Below are positions 16,404 to 26,054 of a stretch of DNA of 64,000 nucleotides, one piece after another. Made by a program: the position numbers and the translations under genes. The first letter of the stretch is position 1, and the number at the start of each line of letters is the position of its first letter. Origin of the DNA: Ferroacidibacillus organovorans (GTDB lineage Bacteria; Bacillota; Bacilli; Alicyclobacillales; SLC66); contig NZ_LSUQ01000008.1 in assembly GCF_001642725.1 (NCBI RefSeq), forward strand, positions 33,700 through 97,699. The letters are read 5' to 3'. The notes under the pieces were generated by a model. The model was given only the letters and a program-made list of their open reading frames with translations. It did no database searches and had not been told where the DNA came from.

Positions 16404-17543
16404 TTACCGTTGTGATATTTCTGCTTCAAAGTTCTTCGTATAGGTCTGCATTGATATTCCAAAATTAGATAGAAAGCTCTTCTCCGTCCCATTCTTTGCC
16501 CCTTCTATAAATTCCCGATATTTAGTTAGCCCGTACCTCTGGACGAGTTCATGAACAGCGCGGTAATCTTCCCATTCCACATTATAAGATGCATTGAGGA
16601 TGTCCCTTTCCGAGGCGGAGAGTGGAAGCAATTGCCCACTTTGTGCAGCCCGCCGCAGTTGTTCATTATTTGCATGTATAATCTGATCAGCCTCCACTGA
16701 ACTGACCTTCCTTTGTGCATCCATACCATCAAACCAAGCAGTCCCCTCATTCACCCATGTTGGGACTGAATCGCTTATTCCTTCTTGATTGAACACAGCA
16801 TGTGTTACTTCGTGTGTAAAAATATTGGCTAAATCTGAGTTGCTCTGTAGAGCGGCCCAGTTAATCCATATATCAGAACCAGCTGTAATTCCGCCCGTTT
16901 TTGCAGCCATGCTCAATATGTCTTGAGAACCCACACCCGCCATTGCTAAGGCAGCCGCGTAACTTTGCTTTGAAGAAAACAGGGCAATATTCGTATTCTG
17001 TGGAGTAACGCCTAAATTTTCCTTAAGAATAGAGACTGACACTTGTGTTAAAATACTCGCCCCCAGTTTCAATTCTCTTTCTGATACCTGATCGTCTCCA
17101 GCCGCAATACTTACCCCGTTTGGAAGATGCACGGTCCTTCCTTGATTTACATTAGGCAGTTGATTGATGTTATACAGACGTGTTATATTGGGATCCATGA
17201 ATTTCCCTAATTGTGTCCATTGCTCCGCGACTTTGTTCAGTTGTTTATGTAACTGCGGTTGCTTCGATAAACTCAATGCCACCCAATTCTTCAACGGTGT
17301 ATAGACATGGGTTTGCAACATTCGGTAGGGAGCGGATTTTTCGACAATATCGGCCAACGGAGTAATGGAAACAAGTTGTAACACCAGGAACACCAGTCCA
17401 CCGAAAACAACTGCGCGAACCGCCCCAACAACCGAACCAATCAAGGCGCCCAACAATCGACTGCGCCCAATTGAGGCAGGTAATTGGCGCGGGATAAATA
17501 TGGTCAACTTTTGCAGTGCATGGTTTGAAGTCTCCGATATCAC
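16404..17543 (-). CDS. CvpA-like membrane domain fused to a gluzincin peptidase, 5'-truncated
   Basis: The C-terminal two-thirds is a peptidase-MA-like zinc protease: HEVTHAVF supplies HExxH, and WVNEGTAWF supplies the third ligand Glu about 20 residues later. The N-terminal part has CvpA-like helices (LLGALIGSVVGAVRAVVFGG). In-frame coding continues upstream of the GTG at 17543 (RTIVFFIIYLVIS) to about 17650, where a stop appears. CvpA's first helices are therefore missing. The break lies just outside the IS91/IS1380 cluster, suggesting that rearrangement cut the gene; what remains may still be expressed. Confidence 0.7.
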   Translation of the reverse strand: MISETSNHALQKLTIFIPRQLPASIGRSRLLGALIGSVVGAVRAVVFGGLVFLVLQLVSITPLADIVEKSAPYRMLQTHVYTPLKNWVALSLSKQPQLHKQLNKVAEQWTQLGKFMDPNITRLYNINQLPNVNQGRTVHLPNGVSIAAGDDQVSERELKLGASILTQVSVSILKENLGVTPQNTNIALFSSKQSYAAALAMAGVGSQDILSMAAKTGGITAGSDIWINWAALQSNSDLANIFTHEVTHAVFNQEGISDSVPTWVNEGTAWFDGMDAQRKVSSVEADQIIHANNEQLRRAAQSGQLLPLSASERDILNASYNVEWEDYRAVHELVQRYGLTKYREFIEGAKNGTEKSFLSNFGISMQTYTKNFEAEISQR

Positions 17544-17703
17544 TAAATAAATAATGAAAAATACTATTGTGCGGACTATCCCTGGAATTCCCTGCCAAAG
17601 TTGAACTGCACGTTCTCCCCATAGTGGATAATGGTTTTTGGACTAAACCGCTACGCGGTGGTAAAAAACCGTCCCCTCCATTAACTGGTGCCTGTTGAAG
17701 TTA

Positions 17704-19321
17704 CCCTGAATCCGTGACATCGGTTCTTAATCTCTTTGATCACTAACGCATGTCATTGTTTTCAGTTGAACAGTGAGTTCTAACGACGGCGGCGCCCCGA
17801 ATGCCAACTCGAACGAATCCTGGCGCGATGCCTACCAGGATATGGGGAAGCATGGGATGAAGCTCTCAACCGAATGCCAAGTACAAACGACGGAACACAG
17901 TGAACCAGGGGTTGCGCCTACCTAATCTAAGATACCTACGTCGGGCATGTGTAGTCACCTTGGCGGCCAGCGTGATAAGATTTTGGATCACAGTTCGAAT
18001 CCTGCGACGCTGCACCGTATTTTTCAGGGGAGCGTCCTCTCGTTTCAGGCTCTCCTGCCCAATCATGCGCAGGAGATTGTAGGCCAGTACAGCAAAATGA
18101 AGTACGAGGTCATTGGTATCAAATTTCCCAGATGGAAGCCGCTCCACGTCGAGATCTGTTTTCAGTTCACTATGGAATTGCTCCATTGTGCCATGGGCGT
18201 GGTACAAGTCAATCACCACTGAAGCCGCATCCGGCAGGGATGTCAAATAGACGTCGACCTCAATCTCGGGTACGAGAAGCATCTGACCGTTCTTATCGAT
18301 GGTACGCTCAATGACTTCGAAGACCATTCGGACGGGCTTGCTGAGTCCCTTCATCGACGACAGAATCGAACCGCGGTAGATTTTCTTACCCGGGCGAGAT
18401 TCGCAACACATGCCTTGACGCTGGGCAGTGAGTAGCCACACGTCTGAACTCTCACGCCGTAGATTCCGCTTGATGATGAAGTCGGCGTACGTGCCCTCGG
18501 ATCGACAGACTACCAGGTTATCTACACTGTCATTCCCGGCATCCATGCGAAGTAAAAGTGGCAAAGAGGTGATGCGCTTCGCATAGCGAATACTCTCGGC
18601 CAGAAACTTTGCAGTGCCCTTTTGACAATGCGTGCTGCCCTCCCGCAGATTGACGTGTACACCGTAACCCTCATGGCCGAGATACGCAAAGATCGGGGCG
18701 TACCCGTCGTGGCCCTTGTAGGTTCTGGACACACCCTGTTTTTTGGTCCCCGAGTTGTCAAATGGCGAGACGTCGATATCCAGTGGGACGTACGAACGTT
18801 CTTTATCTCGTCCTAAGTGAACGGGCGAGACGCTGACGCCGAAATCATGCAGGAGATTGGCTGACTCCTCCAGAATGATAGGTTTCCAGTCAGAGATTGG
18901 GGCGGCCATATCGAAGCGTTGGCGCAGCGTAGGGCTGGATGGAACAGTGCCAATTTGCAAGGCAGCAAAAAAGAATTCGTCCTCACGAAACGGCTCGATG
19001 TGGTCGAAGTCGCTCTTTCCCTGGCAGAGCAAACCAAGGTATGAGTAGGCGACATCACGATTGGAGATGTCTGGCGTACCCACCCCGGGCACGGTCGTTT
19101 GATTCAAACGCGATCCAAGATTCGTTTTATCCAGCAGTAGTCCGACAAGGGACAGGCCTGAATGCGTTGTCATGGTCTCGTCAGATTGCTCAATGATGAA
19201 GCGCAAGAGATCACCTCATTGGTGAATTTAGATAACCCGGAATATCTCCCGTTCTCTCTATTTTACTTCATCATTCTATTAATTTCGAAGCTTTTCAAAT
19301 ACTCGTGTCACGGATTCAGGG
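17704..19321 (-). mobile_element. IS1380-family element A
   Basis: Perfect 16-bp inverted repeats CCCTGAATCCGTGACA lie at 17704-17719 and 19306-19321. TTA occurs directly outside both ends (17701-17703 and 19322-19324), compatible with a short target duplication. One intact transposase gene fills the element. It appears to be nested beside or inside the IS91-type element that follows. Confidence 0.82.
17866..19206 (-). CDS. IS1380-family transposase A
   Basis: The 446-residue DDE transposase shows the N-terminal LSLVGLLLDKTNLGSRLNQ region, the first catalytic Asp in LDIDVSPFDNSGTKKQG, the second in LLRMDAGNDSV and the catalytic Glu near HGTMEQFHSELKTDL. It is uninterrupted and probably active. 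It shares family but not close sequence identity with the IS1380 transposase at 27829. Confidence 0.88.
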   Translation of the reverse strand: MRFIIEQSDETMTTHSGLSLVGLLLDKTNLGSRLNQTTVPGVGTPDISNRDVAYSYLGLLCQGKSDFDHIEPFREDEFFFAALQIGTVPSSPTLRQRFDMAAPISDWKPIILEESANLLHDFGVSVSPVHLGRDKERSYVPLDIDVSPFDNSGTKKQGVSRTYKGHDGYAPIFAYLGHEGYGVHVNLREGSTHCQKGTAKFLAESIRYAKRITSLPLLLRMDAGNDSVDNLVVCRSEGTYADFIIKRNLRRESSDVWLLTAQRQGMCCESRPGKKIYRGSILSSMKGLSKPVRMVFEVIERTIDKNGQMLLVPEIEVDVYLTSLPDAASVVIDLYHAHGTMEQFHSELKTDLDVERLPSGKFDTNDLVLHFAVLAYNLLRMIGQESLKREDAPLKNTVQRRRIRTVIQNLITLAAKVTTHARRRYLRLGRRNPWFTVFRRLYLAFG

Positions 19322-19407
19322 TTACTTTCCTCGCACCAGAGATTCCCTTAAGATTCGCGCTATGCAGCCCTTTTTCGACTGCAAATGAATCTTGAGGAGA
19401 ATGCGAA

Positions 19408-20290
19408 ATGAACGAACAAAGACAAGTGTTAAAACGGTTGGCAGAAGATATTCGGCTTCGGGGGTTATCGCAGAATACACTAGAGAGCTATACCATGCAT
19501 GCACGGATTTTTCTGGAGTTTAGTGGCCACCGACCGATAGAACAACTGAATACAGAAGATATCCGCCGATTTCTGCTACATTTAATCCATGAAAAGAAGG
19601 TGTCGCCCGGAACCGTAAACGTCTACAGCGCTGCGATTCGTTTTCTCTTTGCTGTGACCTTGAATCGTACGCTGAATTACCTCCAAATTCCTCGTCAGAA
19701 AAAACACAAGACCCTGCCTGAAGTGTACCAGGGATGAAGTGAACTCTATTTTGGAGAGTTGCCACAACATCAAACACAAGGCCATGTTGATGGTGGTCTA
19801 TAGCTCAGGGCTACGGGTCAGCGAGGCCGCAGCCCTCAAAATCCAGCACATTGATTCAAAAAACATGCGTTTGTTTGTGCAAAACGGTAAAGGTGGCAAA
19901 GACCGCTACACTTTACTGTCAGACGCCTGCCTAAACGTTTTGCGCAAGTACTGGAAGGAATACCGGCCAAAGCACCCCGAGGGATGGCTGTTTCTTGGCA
20001 CGTACAACGTGACCCATATTACCCCTGACGCCATCGGCGATGCTTTCAATAAAGCGGTCCAAAGAGCTCACATCGCCAAACAAGCGTCCATCCACGCTCT
20101 AAGACACTCCTTCGCCACACACCTACTGGAAGATGGGGCCACATTGCTACAGATCAAATCATTGCTGGGACATGCCAGTGTTCAGTCCACGACAATCTAT
20201 TTGCATCTAGCGAATATGCCTTCTGGTATCGTAAGTCCGCTGGACAGTCATTCCACAGGCACTGAGTTTGAGGTTTCTTCACATGCCTGA
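19408..20290 (+). pseudogene. Frameshifted tyrosine recombinase of the IS91 element
   Basis: Two frames together make one XerC/D-like recombinase. The first (19408-19737) has the SAM-like DNA-binding domain (LSQNTLESYTMHARIFLEF), and the second has the catalytic residues: SSGLRVSEAAAL (Arg), NGKGGKDR (Lys), HALRHSFATHLL (His, Arg), LLGHASVQSTTIYLH (His, Tyr). One extra C near 19728 shifts the frame; removing it gives VYRDEVNSILES. The 3' end overlaps the transposase start by eight bases. Confidence 0.88.
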
Positions 20291-21413
20291 ATTACAAGAC
20301 ATCTTTGCGCAGCATGGAGAAGCGTATCAAGTCAAACACCGTCTTCCACCTGACCAGCAGAAAGTGATCCGCGCGATTCGAAACTGTAGAACTGCTGCGT
20401 TAGGTGGACATGTGGATGAATGTGACGAATGCGGATTCGTGCGGGTCTCTTACAATTCGTGTCGTAATCGTCATTGTCCCAAATGCCAAACGCTCACCAA
20501 GGAACGTTGGATTGAGGCTCGAAAAGACGACTTGCTCAATGTTGGATATTTTCATGTGGTGTTTACTCTGCCTGACCTACTAAATTCCGTTGCGTATCAA
20601 AATCCCAAGACTATCTACGGCCTTCTCTTCAAGGCAGCGGCCGAAACGCTGTCCGAACTCGCCGCTGACCCCAAATATTTGGGTGCACAAATTGGTTTCA
20701 CAGGAGTCCTCCATACATGGGGGCAGAACCTGATGCATCATCCGCATCTGCACTGCATTGTGCCCGGCGGCGGACTGACTTCCAATGGCAGGTGGGTGAA
20801 CTCGCGAAAGAAGTTTTTCATCCCGGTGAAGGTGCTGTCTCGGAAATTCAGAGGCAAGTTCCTGCATTATTTGAAAGAGGCGAAGCTTGAATTTTACGGC
20901 TCCATCGTGCACTTGCAAGAGCAGAGCCAGTTTCAGGATTGGATGTCTTCTCTATACCAAAAAGAATGGGTGGTCTACTGCAAACCGCCCTTCAAAAACG
21001 CTGGACACGTTGTGGAATACCTTGGACGCTACACTCACCGCGTGGCTATTTCCAATCACCGGATTGTCAATTTGGAAGCGGGAATGGTGACGTTCAAGTG
21101 GCGGGACTACAAGGATGACAACCAACAGAAGGAGATGAGTCTGACCGCAGATGAATTCATCCGTCGTTTTTTGATTCACGTGTTACCTACCGGATTTACG
21201 AGGATTCGGCACTACGGGCTACTCAGTCCCAGAAATAAAGCAACCAAGCTGAAACTGTGTAAACGACTTACGAAGACCGCCGTAAGAACAACTCCACTCC
21301 CCAAGCTGTCCGCTCTGGAATTCTTGGAGAAGCTCACTGGCAGAGATTTCACCGTTTGTCCTTGCTGCGGTATTGGTCATCTCAGAGCTTCACCAGAACA
21401 AGGAATTGCATAG
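20283..21413 (+). CDS. IS91-family HUH transposase
   Basis: The 376-residue protein has the zinc-binding N-terminus (CDECGFVRVSYNSCRNRHCPKC), the HUH motif in HHPHLHCIVPGGG and the catalytic Tyr region YLGRYTHRVAISN, and ends with a CPCCG. It cuts single-stranded DNA for rolling-circle transposition. The ATG at 20283 follows GAGG; an upstream TTG at 20268 is less likely. The frame is intact although the companion recombinase is broken. Confidence 0.92.
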   Translation: MPELQDIFAQHGEAYQVKHRLPPDQQKVIRAIRNCRTAALGGHVDECDECGFVRVSYNSCRNRHCPKCQTLTKERWIEARKDDLLNVGYFHVVFTLPDLLNSVAYQNPKTIYGLLFKAAAETLSELAADPKYLGAQIGFTGVLHTWGQNLMHHPHLHCIVPGGGLTSNGRWVNSRKKFFIPVKVLSRKFRGKFLHYLKEAKLEFYGSIVHLQEQSQFQDWMSSLYQKEWVVYCKPPFKNAGHVVEYLGRYTHRVAISNHRIVNLEAGMVTFKWRDYKDDNQQKEMSLTADEFIRRFLIHVLPTGFTRIRHYGLLSPRNKATKLKLCKRLTKTAVRTTPLPKLSALEFLEKLTGRDFTVCPCCGIGHLRASPEQGIA

Positions 21414-21661
21414 CCTTGGTCGAGCGCCTCTTGATTGGGGAGGGGGAAACTGTATCCGCTTGCCATATCATGCGGCCAATCACCGCCTGTTTCCCGCCAA
21501 TTAGCTCTTCTCTGAACCTGTAACATCGGTTTATCAAGACACCATGAGCCTGTTTCTTTCCCCATAGTGGCGGGCGACCGCAGTTTAGTCCAATAGAATT
21601 ATCCAAAATCGGCGTTCCTTCACGGAATGCCACCTCTTTTTACTCGATTTTCGATAATTCT

Positions 21662-21862
21662 CTATTCATTATTTTGAGTTATATAATTCGTGAATTGGAT
21701 GCTAATTACCCATGTAAACCATAGAGCCCCAATTCCAACCGCCGTAGAAATGAACCGACTCACGACATAAACGAGTTCTGTAGCAAACCGATGCAAGACA
21801 CCCGAAATAATGGAGTACAGTAAAATCCCCGCAAGTGTTAATGTCATCCAGTCGATGTACAT
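21662..21862 (-). CDS. Small membrane protein, unknown
   Basis: The 66-residue protein (from ATG 21862, which follows GGGGGGT) has two hydrophobic helices (LAGILLYSIISGVLH and ISTAVGIGALWFTWVISI). It has no recognised family. It stands alone between the IS91 element and an empty spacer. Confidence 0.45.
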   Translation of the reverse strand: MYIDWMTLTLAGILLYSIISGVLHRFATELVYVVSRFISTAVGIGALWFTWVISIQFTNYITQNNE

Positions 21863-21874
21863 AATACCCCCCAT

Positions 21875-22473
21875 TCATAGCTTTTCGCAGTGTCCCCTGT
21901 TTTCTGTCTAAAAATATGGCATTTTAGGAGTCTTGATATCCGAGTAGGAGTCAAATCAGCGACTTCAATGCCTCAGTTCACGCGTACACAAACCCGCACA
22001 TAAGAGGTCTGTTGCCCCCATATTAATCGCATCAGTTGAAATTTTATCCAGTTTGCAGACGGGTGGTGATAACGCTTCTTTTCTCTCCGCTGCACCCGAC
22101 GACCAACTGATTCTCACCTATGCTATCCATCTCTTGGCACTGCGTTACAGTTTATCGCTTCAAGACAATGTGATCCATGGCGCCCAGAGAAATTCTCGCA
22201 GGGTAGTAAAGCATCGTTCGTCTTACAGTGGTCGTCATTCGTATTAGAAAAAGCAAGAGATATGCGTTCCCCAGACTTTCAGGGCGTTCGGTTGCTGTTG
22301 CAACGAGAGCTTCCTGGAATCCCGCTCAACGGAAGGCTCGTCTTCTACCAGACCTTCGAACCAGGGCTCATACATGGCATTACATTTACATTTACTTGTT
22401 TGCACGTCACCCTTTCCCGTCAACAAATTCTCCGAGGATCTTGAAGCCTGTCGTCTTTCCTAAAGTGACAAAA
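21875..22473. other. Spacer with a possible coding relic
   Basis: About 600 bases without a supported gene. A plus-strand frame from about 21990 to 22247 reads APILIASVEILSSLQTGGDN and QLILTYAIHLLALRYSLSLQ, which has a protein-like composition but no start signal or recognisable family. The rest shows nothing. Confidence 0.3.
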
Positions 22474-22499
22474 CCCCGCCATAGGGTAGGTAGGCGGGG
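22474..22499 (-). terminator. Terminator of pspA
   Basis: On the minus strand CCCCGCC pairs with GGCGGGG across a 12-base loop and is followed by TTTTG. It lies 17 bases after the pspA stop. Confidence 0.8.
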
Positions 22500-22515
22500 C
22501 TCATGCTTTTCACCT

Positions 22516-23193
22516 TTATTTCGATTCCGCGTTCATTTCCTCTTTCAATTTGGCCAAAGCGTCCTCCACTTCCGCATTCGCGTGCGACTTTTTCAATTCA
22601 TTCATTTCATAGGACAAAGAGGACGTCATCGACGCATAAGCAGCTTGACCCTCCGCCTCCCGACGTTCGACCTTTTCCTCCATCCGATCAAACTTGGACA
22701 ACGGGTCGTCCTTACCTATCCCGCTAATTACGTCCGCCGCGCCTTTCTGCGCAACAGCCCGACGATTACGACGAACCAGGTCATCGCGCCTTTCCTTGGC
22801 TTCTTCTAGTTTATCCTGTAGCAACTGATACTGTTCTCTCATCTGAGCGGAAGTTTGACCGGCATCTTCTAACTCAGGCTTTAGTTTTTCAAGACGATTC
22901 TTTTCCTTTTGCTCATGTTCGAGCGCTTTGTGTGCCAAATCTTCTCGGTTCTGCTGCAGGGCAAGTTTCGCCTGTTTGTGCCAATCGTCAATGGCAGCCT
23001 CGCATTCATGAATTTGCTTTTCAATCATGATACGCTCAGCTTCGAATCGATTCACCTCGACAGAGAATTGGCGTAAATGATCCGTTGCGTCCTCAATATA
23101 AAGGTTTAGACTCTTTTCGGGATCCTCTGCCTTACTGATGATGTCATTTATGTTGGCCCGAACAAGATCTTTCATTCTCGCTATCAATGACAT
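22516..23193 (-). CDS. pspA: PspA/IM30-family membrane-stress protein
   Basis: The 225-residue, almost entirely helical coiled-coil protein has the PspA/IM30 layout: an N-terminal amphipathic helix (SLIARMKDLVRANINDII), the EDPEKSLNLYIED turn, and long charged coiled coils rich in Glu, Lys and Gln. PspA/LiaH proteins form rods or rings that support damaged membranes. It follows the unknown 362-residue gene on the same strand with a 102-bp gap, which may hold its own promoter. A strong terminator ends it. Confidence 0.9.
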   Translation of the reverse strand: MSLIARMKDLVRANINDIISKAEDPEKSLNLYIEDATDHLRQFSVEVNRFEAERIMIEKQIHECEAAIDDWHKQAKLALQQNREDLAHKALEHEQKEKNRLEKLKPELEDAGQTSAQMREQYQLLQDKLEEAKERRDDLVRRNRRAVAQKGAADVISGIGKDDPLSKFDRMEEKVERREAEGQAAYASMTSSLSYEMNELKKSHANAEVEDALAKLKEEMNAESK

Positions 23194-23295
23194 ATTGGTT
23201 CATCTCCCTTTCGGTTTTTTAATTGAACCCACAGACAACGTACTACAAATTCATGGAGAAAGTGTGGAGAATGCAAAACAAAGCCTCGGGTCTGA

Positions 23296-24384
23296 CTAAT
23301 CGTCACAATACTGACGAGAATCAGCACGCCCAAAGGAAGCTTGCGTGATGAATCGGCCAGGCTCTCCATCTTCGCCATAGTCCCATACAAAAACGTGCCC
23401 CGTTGGGATGGTATGGTTCAAGACATGTACTGGACCCTTGGTCACTCGATATACGGCTTGAAATGGACAACTTGCCCAATAGCCATCCTCATGTATTTCA
23501 CCACGGGATATGAGTTGTTCCGTGGTAGATACATACTCCCGCTCGACATTTGTGACTTGATGTTGTCTCCAGTGTTCTTCTAAGTCGCGTTCGGCCTCGT
23601 CCCATTCGCCATCTTGGCGAATCTCACGGATGGCAATCGGAGAGGTCACCTTCCAAACATCATTTGCGTCAAGTTTGGAGTAAGCATACTGACCCGATGG
23701 CGATGCGTTTTTCAACAGTGAGGGGTCTTCAAGTCCTTGTGCGATGAGCAAATAACTGGATAAGGTAGTCCAGTACTGCGTTTCCGCCTCCTCATGACTG
23801 CTCCGGGGAACATGACGTCCCCCGAGGATGGAACCAACAGTCGCGTCACCGGTACCTCTTCGTGTACGTGCTTCCTCATACAGCAAAATTGCTTCCTTGT
23901 ATAAATCTGCTCTTAGTCGGGCATGTTCCATTCTTTCTTTAAACATTGATTCCATCTCATCTGTTGCGCGGCGCATACCGGCAAGATGTTCCACCGGACA
24001 CAATCCAGACGACTCAATACGCTTACCCAACCGAATCGGTAGATGAATCTTCGAACTCCCTTCAAAAGCGGCCTCTTGGCGGGCAGCGACTAACAAGTCT
24101 GGGATTTTTCCGTACCACGCCTCGGCTTGCTCATGCGTCATCATGGGAACTGGCAATGACTTGTGCGCATCACTTGAATAGGCGTTCAGTAGCAACGCGT
24201 CCCCCATGACTTGGAGGCTTTTTGCCGCCTGAATGATTGTCCTCGCTTTCAGGTTCGGACAATCCGCAAGCTCCACAACGACTTCAAACACTTCTTCGCC
24301 CATTCTCTTATAGCCTTCCAAATGCTCTGGAGAATCGATCCACTTTCCAGATATGGAACTTCGAATACGATCCAAAAAGCCCAT
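23296..24384 (-). CDS. Unknown cytoplasmic protein upstream of pspA
   Basis: The 362-residue protein is soluble and acidic with no membrane segment. A mostly helical N-terminal two-thirds is followed by a smaller beta-rich C-terminal domain (CPFQAVYRVTKGPVHVL, GHVFVWDYGEDGEPGRFI). I recognise no family. Its place between a response regulator and pspA suggests a membrane- or envelope-stress role. The start ATG follows GGAGGGTAAC. Confidence 0.55.
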   Translation of the reverse strand: MGFLDRIRSSISGKWIDSPEHLEGYKRMGEEVFEVVVELADCPNLKARTIIQAAKSLQVMGDALLLNAYSSDAHKSLPVPMMTHEQAEAWYGKIPDLLVAARQEAAFEGSSKIHLPIRLGKRIESSGLCPVEHLAGMRRATDEMESMFKERMEHARLRADLYKEAILLYEEARTRRGTGDATVGSILGGRHVPRSSHEEAETQYWTTLSSYLLIAQGLEDPSLLKNASPSGQYAYSKLDANDVWKVTSPIAIREIRQDGEWDEAERDLEEHWRQHQVTNVEREYVSTTEQLISRGEIHEDGYWASCPFQAVYRVTKGPVHVLNHTIPTGHVFVWDYGEDGEPGRFITQASFGRADSRQYCDD

Positions 24385-24420
24385 TGTTACCCTCCTGTTC
24401 AGAACAAAATTCTTCTTACA

Positions 24421-25116
24421 TTAGATTTTACCATCCGATGTGTTCACCACAAATTTATAACCAGCTCCCCAGACAGTTACAATGGGATCTACATCCACTT
24501 CGCGTAACTTCTCCCGTAAGTTTTTGATGTGGCTGTCCACGGTGCGTATGTCTCCATCAAAATCCAGGCCCCAGATTCGTTCCAGCAACTCCTCACGAGT
24601 AAATGTTCGCCCAGGACGCTTTGCCAGTAACCATAAAATATCGAACTCGGTTTGGGTGAGAACAAGCGAAATACCGTGTACAGAAACCAGTTTCGGCTCC
24701 GGCTCAATTGTCATATTCAGTGCCCGGATATGGTATGGCTCCGTCTCGGTTCCCACTGATCTACGTAACAGTGATTGGACACGCGCTACCAACTCACGAC
24801 CGTCAAACGGTTTCGTCAAGTAGTCATCTGCCCCCATCGACAGTCCCTGCACCTTGTCTTCAATGGACGTTCGCGCTGTTAGCATCAAGATAGGCATCTC
24901 TGGCTCAATTGCCCGAATTTCCTTGCACGTTTCCCACCCGCTCATGCCGGGCATCATCAAATCCAATATGATCATATGGTATGTTTCTGCTTCAATTTGC
25001 GACAAAGCCACCTCACCATTACTTGCCTCACCAATGGTGTACCCTGCATTCGTGAGATAAATCTTGAGCAACTGTCGCATCGGTGCCTCATCATCAACGA
25101 TGAGTATTTTGTACAC
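24421..25116 (-). CDS. OmpR/PhoB-family response regulator without a neighbouring kinase
   Basis: The 231-residue protein has a receiver domain (residues 1-115: acidic pair DDE at 8-10, phosphoacceptor Asp52 in ILDLMMPG, conserved Lys in YLTKPFD) and a C-terminal winged helix (RTVDSHIKNLREKL, VWGAGYKFV). No histidine kinase lies next to it, so its partner is encoded elsewhere. It precedes the unknown gene and pspA on the same strand with a 36-bp gap and may regulate or be co-transcribed with them. Confidence 0.93.
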   Translation of the reverse strand: MYKILIVDDEAPMRQLLKIYLTNAGYTIGEASNGEVALSQIEAETYHMIILDLMMPGMSGWETCKEIRAIEPEMPILMLTARTSIEDKVQGLSMGADDYLTKPFDGRELVARVQSLLRRSVGTETEPYHIRALNMTIEPEPKLVSVHGISLVLTQTEFDILWLLAKRPGRTFTREELLERIWGLDFDGDIRTVDSHIKNLREKLREVDVDPIVTVWGAGYKFVVNTSDGKI

Positions 25117-25320
25117 GACAGGAACCTCCCTTCACAAACGACGATGGGCATATCGTAACAGGCAAATTTGTAGAAAGTGTGTGTTCGGTGTGGATAATAA
25201 CCCCATATAATTGTCGTCTTCTCAACTCTGTCGAATTTGGCGAGGTATCTCCATGGTTTCTCCATAAATTTATTGCACGATGATTTTGCAACGTATCACC
25301 ATAAAACCAGGAGGTGCCGT

Positions 25321-25977
25321 ATGTCCGTAATTGAGCCAGGAGTATCTTTCCCTCGTCTGAATGAAAAAGCCCCGGATTTTGAAGCGATCAGCACACAGGG
25401 TGTCATCAAACTGAGTAGCTTTGAAGGCAAATGGGTGGTTTTGTTCTCCCATCCTGCCGACTTCACCCCGGTATGTACAACGGAATTTCACGGTTTCGCT
25501 TCCGAAGCCGCCGAATTTGAGAAACGCAATGTGCAACTCATCGGACTGTCAGTAGACGGTGTCGCCGCCCATCTTGCTTGGATGAAGGACATCGAAGATG
25601 TCTTTGGCACGAAAGTGCCTTTCCCTGTCATTGCAGATATGGATATGAAGGTGTCACGACTGTATGGGATGATTCATCCAGGTGCTTCTTCCACCGCGGC
25701 CGTTCGAGCCGTATTTATCATCGATGATAAGCAAACACTTCGTGCGATGATTTATTATCCGATGAGCGCTGGGCGAAGCATTGCAGAAATCCTCCGTGTC
25801 GTTGATTCGCTACAAACGACAGACAACAACGGAGTATCAACGCCAGCCAACTGGACGCCTGGCGAGCCGGTTGTCGTTGCGCCCCCAGCAAACATGAGTG
25901 CCATTGAAACGCCCGAAGAAGCACAGTCCAAAGGTTATGACTACAAGCGTTGGTACTTGCGGTACAAAAATCTGTAG
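25321..25977 (+). CDS. 1-Cys peroxiredoxin (Prx6/AhpC-type)
   Basis: The 218-residue enzyme reduces hydrogen peroxide and alkyl hydroperoxides. The active site is PADFTPVCTTEF with peroxidatic Cys52, and no resolving Cys is found in the C-terminal half, as in the Prx6 group. Length and the C-terminal extension (TPANWTPGEPVVVAPP, ending WYLRYKNL) match that group. The ATG follows AGGAGG eight bases upstream. It is divergent from the response regulator gene, and a terminator follows. Confidence 0.93.
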   Translation: MSVIEPGVSFPRLNEKAPDFEAISTQGVIKLSSFEGKWVVLFSHPADFTPVCTTEFHGFASEAAEFEKRNVQLIGLSVDGVAAHLAWMKDIEDVFGTKVPFPVIADMDMKVSRLYGMIHPGASSTAAVRAVFIIDDKQTLRAMIYYPMSAGRSIAEILRVVDSLQTTDNNGVSTPANWTPGEPVVVAPPANMSAIETPEEAQSKGYDYKRWYLRYKNL

Positions 25978-26020
25978 AATCTTAGCATCGGTCTAAAATA
26001 AAACCTGTCACACAGAGTAT

Positions 26021-26054
26021 GCAACCCAGGCAGTCCTGTTACTGTCTGGGTTGC
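26021..26054 (+). terminator. Terminator of the peroxiredoxin gene
   Basis: A near-perfect 13-bp stem (GCAACCCAGGCAG / CTGTCTGGGTTGC) encloses TCCTGTTA. It starts 44 bases after the stop. Confidence 0.75.

Larger units (their letters stand above)
19388..21595 (+). mobile_element. IS91-type element with tyrosine recombinase, ends uncertain
   Basis: A tyrosine-recombinase gene directly followed by an IS91 HUH transposase is the usual arrangement of this IS91 subgroup. IS91 elements lack inverted repeats and target duplications, so exact ends cannot be set. TTGGACTAAACTGC (minus strand, 21580-21593) is matched in 13 of 14 positions at 17638-17651, which could mark the two limits if IS1380 A is nested inside. 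Between 21414 and 21661 there is no gene. Confidence 0.5.

Noticed and set aside
17616..21570. Direct repeat TCCCCATAGTGG at 17616-17627 and 21559-21570 as a target duplication
   Set aside because: A 12-base match is expected by chance in a window this size, and its location does not coincide with any clear element end.
22228..22809. Long plus-strand frame opposite pspA, about 193 codons
   Set aside because: It is antisense to the well-supported pspA gene over most of its length and has an Arg/Phe/Pro-rich composition typical of a shadow frame.
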